Origin: Bacteroidota bacterium
GTDB taxonomy: Bacteria > Bacteroidota > Bacteroidia > Chitinophagales > Chitinophagaceae
Direction: 5' to 3'
Length of the DNA stretch: 13,498 nucleotides
Assembly: GCA_023433755.1 (NCBI GenBank)
Contig: JAEYUA010000144.1
Span: 1 to 13,498, forward strand
Part shown: positions 1-5,692 of the stretch, in pieces
Numbering within the stretch: the stretch's first letter is position 1
Layout: each line of letters begins with the position of its first letter
Program-made: the position numbers and the translations under genes
Notes under the pieces: model-generated
The model's database searches: none
Told to the model about the DNA's origin: nothing
Seen by the model: only the letters and a program-made list of their open reading frames with translations

Positions 1-902
1 TCAAGAATAACCAGTTGCAGTTGCTGCATGTGCATTATGCCATTCCGCATGCTTCGGCTGCCTACATGGCCAAAAAGATCCTGGAGCAGGAAGGTATTTA
101 TATTCCTATCATCACAACATTGCATGGCACCGACATTACACTTGTTGGCCGTGACAAGACCTATGCGCCTGTAGTTGCCTTTTCCATCAACCAGAGTGAT
201 GCCATCACAGCCGTATCGCAGAACCTTCGTGATGAAACCTTTAAGACCTTCCGCATTGAAAAGAATATTGAAGTGATCCACAATTTCGTGGATGTACAGC
301 GCTTCGCACGAAAGCCTATTGATGCATTCAAAAAAGTGATCGCGCCTAATGGTGAAAAGATTTTGATGCATGCTTCCAATTTCAGGAAGATCAAAAGAGT
401 GGAAGATGTGGTGAAGATCTTTTACGAAGTGAACAAGCAGATCCCTTCCAAATTATTGTTTGTGGGTGATGGCCCGGAAAGGATGCCGGCTGAACAATTG
501 TGCAGGCAACTGGGTGTTTGTGATGATGTGCGTTTCGTTGGTAAGCAGGAGCAGATGGAAGAGATCCTCGCGATTGCTGATCTGTTTTTGCTGACATCGG
601 AATATGAAAGTTTTGGCCTGGCTGCGCTTGAGGCAATGGCTGCAGGTGTGCCGGTTATTTCCACCAATGCGGGTGGATTGCCGGAGATCATGATCCCGGG
701 TGTTACGGGTTATATGGGTGATGTGGGTGATATTGATACGATGAGTGAGCAGGCTTTGACTATTTTAACGGATGATGAAAGGCTGAATGAATTCAAGCAG
801 GCGGCTTTCAGGCACGCGCAGTCTTTTGATATTATCAATATTGTGCCGCTGTATGAGAAGTTGTATGAAGAGGTTGTTGCTGGGGAGAGGGTGATGGCGT
901 GA
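1..902 (+). CDS. bshA: N-acetyl-alpha-D-glucosaminyl L-malate synthase BshA, 5' end cut off by the window
   Basis: GT4-family (GT-B fold) glycosyltransferase that joins GlcNAc from UDP-GlcNAc to L-malate, the first step of bacillithiol synthesis in the cytoplasm. The frame is open to the left edge (first complete codon at 3), so the true start lies outside; a TTG at 15 is internal. About 300 residues remain, against roughly 375 in Bacillus BshA, so about 75-80 N-terminal residues are missing. Visible family signatures are LHVHYAIPHA near the left edge, TTLHGTDIT, the linker IHNFVDV, the donor-binding VGDGPER, and the GT4 EX7E motif in ESFGLAALEAMAAGVPV followed by GGLPEI. The stop at 900-902 runs straight into a heptamer repeat array, and the next gene is convergent. 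Bacillithiol occurs in Bacteroidota as well as Firmicutes (family knowledge); bshB and bshC are not in the window. Other GT4 enzymes are possible, but the HVHYAIPHA signature makes BshA much the best fit. Confidence 0.93.
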   Translation, partial: KNNQLQLLHVHYAIPHASAAYMAKKILEQEGIYIPIITTLHGTDITLVGRDKTYAPVVAFSINQSDAITAVSQNLRDETFKTFRIEKNIEVIHNFVDVQRFARKPIDAFKKVIAPNGEKILMHASNFRKIKRVEDVVKIFYEVNKQIPSKLLFVGDGPERMPAEQLCRQLGVCDDVRFVGKQEQMEEILAIADLFLLTSEYESFGLAALEAMAAGVPVISTNAGGLPEIMIPGVTGYMGDVGDIDTMSEQALTILTDDERLNEFKQAAFRHAQSFDIINIVPLYEKLYEEVVAGERVMA

Positions 903-903
903 C

Positions 904-938
904 GTGAGGCGTGAATCGTGAGACGTGAATAGTGAATC
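904..938 (+). repeat. Heptanucleotide tandem array, forward orientation (5 units)
   Basis: Five consecutive 7-mers read GTGAGGC, GTGAATC, GTGAGAC, GTGAATA and GTGAATC. The array starts one base after the bshA stop codon. The same three main unit types occur at 10920-10968, and their reverse complements at 11051-11113. A reverse-oriented degenerate array at 1245-1278 faces this one across about 300 bp. Confidence 0.85.
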
Positions 939-972
939 TCTGCGTTACCTCCTTTTCTCTGCGGTAAAAAAA
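937..972 (+). repeat. Composite short repeat, copy A (paired TCTCTGCG plus A-tract)
   Basis: TCTCTGCG occurs at 937-944 and again at 956-963, followed by GTA and a run of seven A. The layout (two GCG-ending octamers, a pyrimidine-rich spacer, then a short link and A7) matches copy B at 1211-1244 in the same orientation. No coding frame or terminator stem explains it. Confidence 0.6.
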
Positions 973-989
973 GACATAGCCGGGAAGGT

Positions 990-1007
990 GGGAAGGCGGT
1001 AAGTAGC
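990..1007 (+). repeat. 18-bp direct repeat, copy 1
   Basis: GGGAAGGCGGTAAGTAGC here matches GGGAAGGACGGTAAGTAGC at 1165-1183 except for one inserted A. A partial extra GGGAAGG at 982-988 precedes copy 1. Both copies lie just inside the composite repeats A and B. Function unknown. Confidence 0.75.
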
Positions 1008-1164
1008 CTCTAATGTTCTTACAACCATTTACTATTCATACATAAAATTTTCGACTTTCCTTGCGCAGTGCCAGCTATAGCTTTAGGATATGCTGGTCAT
1101 TGCTTGAAAAAATAAAACATTAGCCGTTTAGGCCAGCCTTCGCTAAAGCTTCTGCTGACACAGC

Positions 1165-1183
1165 GGGAAGGACGGTAAGTAGC
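1165..1183 (+). repeat. 18-bp direct repeat, copy 2 (one inserted base)
   Basis: Imperfect direct copy of the sequence at 990-1007, with one extra A after GGGAAGG. The roughly 157 bp between the copies hold no gene-length ORF and no recognisable RNA or protein-binding site. Confidence 0.75.
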
Positions 1184-1210
1184 TTACTAAACTCTTAATG
1201 TCAATTGCCT

Positions 1211-1244
1211 TTCTTGGCGCCCTTCTTTCTTGGCGATAAAAAAA
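1211..1244 (+). repeat. Composite short repeat, copy B (paired TTCTTGGCG plus A-tract)
   Basis: TTCTTGGCG occurs at 1211-1219 and 1227-1235, followed by AT and seven A. This is the same design and orientation as copy A at 937-972 but with diverged sequence. It runs directly into the reverse heptamer array at 1245. Confidence 0.6.
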
Positions 1245-1278
1245 TCTCACGGCTCACGGCTCACGTATCTCGTATCTC
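1245..1278 (-). repeat. Degenerate heptanucleotide array, reverse orientation
   Basis: The + strand reads TCTCAC, GGCTCAC, GGCTCAC, GTATCTC, GTATCTC. The first three are reverse-complement forms of GTGAGMC-type units; the last two are a diverged tandem pair. The array ends 6 bp before the stop of the convergent envC-like gene. With the array at 904-938 it forms an inverted pair, as at 10920-11113. Confidence 0.7.
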
Positions 1279-1284
1279 GAAGCA

Positions 1285-2550
1285 TTATCGCCTTAACCAC
1301 GGTGTTGGATTCACATTCTTATTTTCAATCATGAGGATCAGGTCCAGTTGTCCGCCGCTGCCATCATCAGCACCGGCAGTACGGCCAATCACCTGGCCTG
1401 TTGAAACATTATCGCCTTTCTTCACGTTTGCAGAAGACAGGTTACTATAAACAGTAAAGTATTTACCGTGACGAATCATCACCATCATACCGTCACCTAG
1501 ATTGGAAACCGCACTCACTTCCCCATTAAAAATAGATTTAACCGCAACACCCGCTGAAGGAGTGGATATAGTGATACCAGGATTATCAAAGGAAAGTCCG
1601 CCCACCTTACTCGTTCCAAACGGAATCGTCACCACACCATTATCTACCGGCCAGGGAAGGGAGGCTTTATTTTTTTCAAAGCTGGCATTGAGCTTTACGT
1701 CATTGGCATTAAGGTCTAAATAACTTTTGGGTTTTACTTCTGTTTTCTTAGGCTCTGCCGGTGTATTGGGATTGGCTGCCGCATTGGCCTTTCTTTCCGC
1801 ATCGGCCCTGGCAGCCGCTTCTTTTTTCGCTGCTTCAATCTCACGGCGAACAATAGCCGCGATCTGGTTCTTTAGCTGGTTATCTCTTTTTCTTTTGGCT
1901 GCGATTTCCTTTGAGAGGGTCTTTTCCTGTGATTTCAGTTTCTGCACCACGGCATCCTTTTCTTTCTTTTGTTCGGAAAGCGCCGTCATTTGCTGCTGCT
2001 GGTTCTGCAGTGCTGATTTTTTCTGGATCTGTTTGCCCTGCAGTTCCTGTTTTCTTTGTTCAATCAGTTGTTTCTTTTCCAAAATATTGGCCACCTGCTG
2101 CTGGCGGTAGCTGCGGTAGGATTTGAGGTAGGCAGCCCTTTTGATGCCATCATTGAAATCATTGGCAGAGAAAATAAAATTCAGGTAGCTGTAGCTGCTC
2201 TTGTTCTTGTAAGCATATACCACGCTGCGCATGTACTGGGCCTTGAGGGTATCCAGTTCACCCTGCAGTTTGCGGATCTCGAGCGCGTTGAGGTAGATCT
2301 CATCGCTCAGCCCGCGGATCTCTTTATTGATATTGCCGATATACTTATTCTGAAGATCCAGTTTTTTCTGGACCATGGCCAGTTGTCCCAGGCTCACCTT
2401 GGTCTTACCCTTGAGGCGGTTGTACTCCGACTGGATCTCCTTCAGCTCTTTCTGCAATTGCTGGCGTTCCCTTTCAAGTTTATCCTTGTCCTGGGCTGAC
2501 AAACCGGTTGCAGTAATGAAGCAAATAAAGAAGATCAGTAGTTTTTTCAT
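1285..2550 (-). CDS. EnvC-like murein hydrolase activator (coiled coil plus degenerate LytM/M23 domain)
   Basis: A 421-residue exported protein. I chose the ATG at 2548-2550 because a clean signal peptide begins there (MKKLLIFFICFITATGLSAQ); an upstream in-frame start at 2595 only adds a non-signal extension. After the signal comes a long Lys/Glu/Gln-rich coiled coil (about 20-250), an Ala/Pro-rich linker, and a C-terminal LytM/M23 domain (about 305-421). The zinc ligands of active LytM enzymes are absent: HxGxD is NPGIT (323-327), the YxHL histidine is Asn370, and HxH is Q401-L-D403. That pattern, with the VNPTPWL ending, resembles E. coli EnvC, which does not cut peptidoglycan itself but activates amidases in the periplasm. 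A partner amidase is expected but is not in the window. The gene lies 51 bp downstream of the DUF4292 gene and is probably co-transcribed. The activator role is inferred from homology. Confidence 0.88.
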   Translation of the reverse strand: MKKLLIFFICFITATGLSAQDKDKLERERQQLQKELKEIQSEYNRLKGKTKVSLGQLAMVQKKLDLQNKYIGNINKEIRGLSDEIYLNALEIRKLQGELDTLKAQYMRSVVYAYKNKSSYSYLNFIFSANDFNDGIKRAAYLKSYRSYRQQQVANILEKKQLIEQRKQELQGKQIQKKSALQNQQQQMTALSEQKKEKDAVVQKLKSQEKTLSKEIAAKRKRDNQLKNQIAAIVRREIEAAKKEAAARADAERKANAAANPNTPAEPKKTEVKPKSYLDLNANDVKLNASFEKNKASLPWPVDNGVVTIPFGTSKVGGLSFDNPGITISTPSAGVAVKSIFNGEVSAVSNLGDGMMVMIRHGKYFTVYSNLSSANVKKGDNVSTGQVIGRTAGADDGSGGQLDLILMIENKNVNPTPWLRR

Positions 2551-2601
2551 GCCTGGATTGTTTAGATGGAGGGTTCTTAACGTATATATTTTCAATAAAT
2601 T

Positions 2602-3414
2602 TTAAAGATGGTCATAATTTTTGGGTACGGTAAAAGGAAAACTGACCTCACCATTAAAATCATATTGCTTGAAATCGAGTTTAATCTCCAGCTTTTTCTT
2701 TTCAGCCACTGTTATTTTTCTTTTGGTTGAAAAGGGAACTCCTTTTTTGTTCTCATAATTCTCATAAAGCAATTCCGCCGTACGGTTACGGCTGATATCG
2801 GCATCATCCAGCTTGCTGTGCAAAACATAGGTCTCAGGCGCTTTCAGCGTCAGCAGGTTTTTGAAATAGCGACCGAGGCTTAACATGGTCACTCTTTCAT
2901 TGCTTAGCGAATAGGAAACAATATTGGAATCCACATACAGGGCATTGCCCAGCAGCAGGTCCTGCACCGTGCGCAGGTCAAGCGGCAAGGCGGTTACTTC
3001 CTGCAGGTAATCCACGCTCCTGGCAGTATAGGTCTTATTGAGTTTGTCCATCAGCTTCACCGAATCCTTTGTAATCATCACCCTCATCACATCGATACCC
3101 AGCACCGCATTGATATTGATCCAGATGATGGAATCCCTGTGCATGCGCACATTCGCGTTCACATCATTACTCTTGCCATCACCTCCCATATAATCCACTT
3201 TTACTTTCGCGGTGAAAGTGTTGAAGCTGATCCTGCCCGAATCGAGCCGGGTAAGGGTATTGCGGATCTGCTGCAGTGTATCATTGGTTTTGGAAAGGTC
3301 AGCCGGCACGGTTACCACTGTATCTTTTTTATTGATGGCCGTCTGAATTTTCCTGGTTGACCGGCAGGAGGCCAGTAACACTAATGAGAACAATAATATG
3401 ATCAGTCTTGTCAT
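2602..3414 (-). CDS. DUF4292 family lipoprotein
   Basis: A 270-residue predicted lipoprotein. The ATG at 3412-3414 gives a textbook lipoprotein signal: a short basic n-region, a hydrophobic stretch and the lipobox LLASC with Cys17. An in-frame extension to 3453 would overlap the end of dut and bury the signal, so it is rejected. The mature part has the pattern of DUF4292 proteins, for example ITKDSVKLMDKLNKTY and FSTKRKITVAEKKKLEIKLDF, which suggests a LolA/LolB-like beta-sheet half-barrel (inference). DUF4292 proteins occur mainly in Bacteroidota and have no firm biochemical role. The start is 4 bp from the dut stop and the stop is 51 bp from the envC-like start, which points to one transcript and perhaps a shared envelope function. 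No transmembrane segment is seen beyond the signal. Confidence 0.82.
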   Translation of the reverse strand: MTRLIILLFSLVLLASCRSTRKIQTAINKKDTVVTVPADLSKTNDTLQQIRNTLTRLDSGRISFNTFTAKVKVDYMGGDGKSNDVNANVRMHRDSIIWININAVLGIDVMRVMITKDSVKLMDKLNKTYTARSVDYLQEVTALPLDLRTVQDLLLGNALYVDSNIVSYSLSNERVTMLSLGRYFKNLLTLKAPETYVLHSKLDDADISRNRTAELLYENYENKKGVPFSTKRKITVAEKKKLEIKLDFKQYDFNGEVSFPFTVPKNYDHL

Positions 3415-3418
3415 GTAA

Positions 3419-3859
3419 TTAATTTTTTCCCGTTGATCCGAATCCTCCTTCACTGCGAAGAGTTTCAGAAAGAATATTCACTTCCTTCCATTCAACTGCT
3501 TCCACTTTCTGTATCACCAGTTGTGCGATGCGGTCGCCAGGATGAATGACCTGCTCTTCACCTGAAAGGTTTACCAAAGCAATCTTAATTTCTCCCCTGT
3601 AATCGCTGTCAATGGTACCCGGCGCGTTAAGAATGGTTATGCCCTGCCTGATGGCCAGCCCGCTGCGCGGACGAACCTGGGCTTCATATCCCGTTGGCAG
3701 TTCCATGTACAAACCGGTCGGGATCAGTTTCCTTTCCAGGGGTTTCATGTGTTCCGGGGTGCTGATTGCAGCCCTTACATCCATACCCGATGCGCCTTCC
3801 GTGGCATAAGCCGGCAGCGGGTTGGAAGAGGTATTTCTTATTTTCACTTCAATGGTCAT
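3419..3859 (-). CDS. dut: Deoxyuridine 5'-triphosphate nucleotidohydrolase (dUTPase)
   Basis: Trimeric cytoplasmic enzyme that hydrolyses dUTP to dUMP and pyrophosphate, keeping uracil out of DNA and supplying dUMP for thymidylate synthesis. The 146-residue length is normal. All five dUTPase motifs are present in order: motif 1 ASGMDVRA (23-30), motif 2 RPRSGLAIRQ (63-72), motif 3 NAPGTIDSDYRGEI (about 78-91, with the catalytic Asp84 and base-stacking Tyr87), motif 4 GDRIAQL (109-114 region) and the C-terminal P-loop-like motif 5 RSEGGFGST (135-143). The ATG at 3857-3859 is preceded by an exact TAnnTTTG box five bases upstream, so the gene may also be transcribed from its own promoter. It lies 33 bp after ispF and 4 bp before the DUF4292 gene. 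Nothing appears broken. Confidence 0.97.
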   Translation of the reverse strand: MTIEVKIRNTSSNPLPAYATEGASGMDVRAAISTPEHMKPLERKLIPTGLYMELPTGYEAQVRPRSGLAIRQGITILNAPGTIDSDYRGEIKIALVNLSGEEQVIHPGDRIAQLVIQKVEAVEWKEVNILSETLRSEGGFGSTGKN

Positions 3860-3864
3860 CCTTT

Positions 3865-3872
3865 CAAAGATA
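3865..3872 (-). promoter_or_regulatory. Putative -7 promoter box of dut (TATCTTTG)
   Basis: Read on the minus strand this is TATCTTTG, an exact match to the Bacteroidota TAnnTTTG element, five bases before the dut ATG. The transcript would be nearly leaderless. I do not see a TTTG -33 element at the usual distance, so this is a candidate only. Confidence 0.45.
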
Positions 3873-3892
3873 GGTGCATGAGTTTATGGCAG

Positions 3893-4372
3893 TTACTTTG
3901 TTTGCAATAAAACCACGGCATGCGCTACCAGTCCTTCTTTTCTTCCAACAAAACCCATTTGCTCCGTGGTGGTGGCTTTAATGGAAATATCATCCACATG
4001 AATACCTAAAATTTCCGCCATGGCCTGCTTCATATCTCCTACGAAAGGTTTGATCTTCGGCTCTTCCAGGCAAAGTGTGCTGTCGATATTAACGATGCCA
4101 TATCCACGTTTTTCCACAAGCTCCCTGCTTTTCTTTAACAGGATCTTGCTGTCAATATCCTTATACTGCTGGTCGGTATCCGGGAAATGAACACCAATAT
4201 CTCCCAGGCTTAAAGCCCCAAGCATGGCATCACAAATGGCATGGATCAGCACATCCGCATCGCTGTGTCCTTTACCGCCTTTGTGAAAGGGAATATGCAC
4301 CCCGCCGATCATCAATTTCCTTCCTTCTTCCAGTTGGTGAAAATCCACACCCAGACCGATTCTCATTGCCAT
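3893..4372 (-). CDS. ispF: 2-C-methyl-D-erythritol 2,4-cyclodiphosphate synthase
   Basis: Cytoplasmic trimeric zinc enzyme of the MEP isoprenoid pathway. It cyclises 4-diphosphocytidyl-methylerythritol 2-phosphate to the 2,4-cyclodiphosphate with release of CMP. The 159-residue length is usual. The zinc ligands are visible as Asp10 and His12 in GVDFHQ and His44 in ADVLIHAICDAMLGA. The mobile loop GKGHSDAD, the GDIGVHFPDTD segment and the signature ATTTEQMGFVGRKEG are intact. Two ATGs are possible, at 4370-4372 and 4364-4366; the second gives the MRIG start seen in E. coli, so the real N-terminus may be two residues shorter. The gene lies just past the porV terminator hairpin and heads the ispF-dut-DUF4292-envC cluster. 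A GATATTTG sequence about 13 bp upstream is one mismatch from the TAnnTTTG promoter box. Confidence 0.97.
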   Translation of the reverse strand: MAMRIGLGVDFHQLEEGRKLMIGGVHIPFHKGGKGHSDADVLIHAICDAMLGALSLGDIGVHFPDTDQQYKDIDSKILLKKSRELVEKRGYGIVNIDSTLCLEEPKIKPFVGDMKQAMAEILGIHVDDISIKATTTEQMGFVGRKEGLVAHAVVLLQTK

Positions 4373-4385
4373 AAAAAAATTTGTG

Positions 4386-4393
4386 CAAATATC
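4386..4393 (-). promoter_or_regulatory. Weak candidate -7 promoter box of ispF (GATATTTG)
   Basis: On the minus strand GATATTTG differs at one position from TAnnTTTG and lies 13 bp before the first ispF ATG. It follows directly after the porV terminator, where a new promoter would be needed if termination is efficient. No -33 TTTG is seen at the normal spacing. Confidence 0.3.
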
Positions 4394-4395
4394 TT

Positions 4396-4430
4396 AAAAC
4401 AAAAACGATCCGCAGGGGGCGGATCGTTTA
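4396..4430 (-). terminator. Rho-independent terminator of porV
   Basis: A perfect 11-bp stem pairs AAACGATCCGC (4403-4413) with GCGGATCGTTT (4419-4429) around an AGGGG loop. Read on the minus strand the right side is followed by a T-rich tract (TTTTTGTTTT). It lies about 20 bp past the porV stop and separates porV from ispF. Confidence 0.9.
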
Positions 4431-4448
4431 AACTCTTATATCATTTTC

Positions 4449-5618
4449 TTACAGTTCCTCGCTATCGAAATCAAACACCAGGGAGAAGCGCAGTGTATTG
4501 GAAAGTGGGTTCTGAGTATTACCGGAACCTGAAGGAATGAGGTAAGAAAAATTCAAACCGAAAATATTGTATTTGATACCTACACCAGTGGTGAAGTAAC
4601 GGCGGTTGCCTTTTGTTTTGTCCTCGTAAAAATAACCGGCACGCAAGGCAAACTGGTTGTTATACCAGTATTCGGCTCCCACAGAGAACTGGAATTCACG
4701 CAGCTCTTCTTTAAATCCACCAGGTGCGTCCCCAAAAGATCCGAACCAGCTACCGATTACACTCTGGCCCCTGTACTTGGCCAGCTCCGCGGAATCCTGT
4801 GAAGCATTACCGGTTGACATGGGCGGCGTAGGTACCAACAGTTTATTGATATCAAGACCAAACATGATCTTATTGCTTTCATCCATTACCGCAGTATAGG
4901 TTGTACCCAGTCCGAAGTTGGCAGGGATATAATCTTTCTGGTCAGCATTATCAGTATAGGCGATGCGTGACCCGAGGTTGGTCAAAGCCAGGCCAAAAGC
5001 CCATCCCTGTCCATTGGCATCATGACCATTGTGGTATAAGCCGATATCACCGGCAACAGCGGTTCCAGGTTTATAGGTATTACCATTGCTGGAATAACCA
5101 CCGGCCAGGTTGCTGTGCACATATTTCAGACCAACACCCAATCCGAGGCGGTCAGAAAGTTTGCGGGAATAACCAATGTCCACACCAAATTCGCGGGGAT
5201 TGGCTGTATTGAGGTTGTTACCAAAATTATCAGTGAACTGGATGCTGCCCAGGCTGAAATAACGGAGCGAAGCGGAAAGTCCCTGGGTTTCATCAATTTT
5301 ATAATAACCCGAAAGTGAGGCCAGGTAAACATCATTCACCAGCTTTTTGAGCCAGGGTGTATAGGTCAGGTTTACGCCTGCCCTTGAGACATTGAAAGGA
5401 ACTTTTCCCAGGTTATAATAAGAGCTGCTGGCATCAGGTGTAGTGGCCAGGGCCAGGTCACCCATGCCGCCGGCGCGTGCATCAGGAGAAATTCTCAGGA
5501 AAGGAACCGCGGTGGTCACCACATTGATGGGTTGGGCGGTTTGGGCGAAAACGGATGAAAGGGACACGGTAGTCAATAGGATTACGGAAGCAGTCAGCCG
5601 TATAACAGTTGATCTCAT
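4449..5618 (-). CDS. porV: Type IX secretion system outer membrane protein PorV (LptO family)
   Basis: A 389-residue outer-membrane beta-barrel of the FadL-like PorV/PorQ family. PorV binds T9SS cargo emerging from the SprA translocon and delivers it to PorU for processing and surface attachment (family knowledge). The signal peptide is clear (about residues 1-25, ending SSVFAQ). The mature start VPFLRISPDARAGGMGDLAL and ATTPDASSSYYNLGKVPF are strong PorV signatures; alternating strands such as LSGYYKI and FGLGTTYTAV follow, and the protein ends in a barrel-like aromatic strand near FSLVFDFDSEEL. The length matches known PorV proteins. The start is 74 bp downstream of the porU stop with no terminator between, so the two are probably one transcript, ended by the hairpin at 4403-4429. 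I see no sign of damage. Confidence 0.95.
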   Translation of the reverse strand: MRSTVIRLTASVILLTTVSLSSVFAQTAQPINVVTTAVPFLRISPDARAGGMGDLALATTPDASSSYYNLGKVPFNVSRAGVNLTYTPWLKKLVNDVYLASLSGYYKIDETQGLSASLRYFSLGSIQFTDNFGNNLNTANPREFGVDIGYSRKLSDRLGLGVGLKYVHSNLAGGYSSNGNTYKPGTAVAGDIGLYHNGHDANGQGWAFGLALTNLGSRIAYTDNADQKDYIPANFGLGTTYTAVMDESNKIMFGLDINKLLVPTPPMSTGNASQDSAELAKYRGQSVIGSWFGSFGDAPGGFKEELREFQFSVGAEYWYNNQFALRAGYFYEDKTKGNRRYFTTGVGIKYNIFGLNFSYLIPSGSGNTQNPLSNTLRFSLVFDFDSEEL

Positions 5619-5692
5619 AGTTCTTTATTAAAAAGTGTGTGAAATTAGAGCGTTTTGGTTATAAAAACTATAAAGCATTGATTTTTTGTAAT

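Noticed and set aside
15..17. TTG at 15 as the start of bshA
   Set aside because: The frame is open upstream to the window edge and the protein would lack the N-terminal domain; it is an internal Leu codon of a gene cut by the window.
903..1284. Hidden small gene or structured RNA between bshA and the envC-like gene
   Set aside because: No frame has a convincing start, length or protein signature, and no known RNA fold is recognisable; the block is better described as repeats.
1727..2499. Two long + strand frames opposite the envC-like gene
   Set aside because: Their Ser/Phe/Cys- and Leu/Val-rich translations are what the antisense of a Lys/Glu/Gln-rich coiled coil gives; they are not independent genes.
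3415..3453. N-terminal extension of the DUF4292 protein into dut
   Set aside because: The lipoprotein signal begins at the ATG at 3414, and an extension would overlap the dut stop and disable the lipobox.
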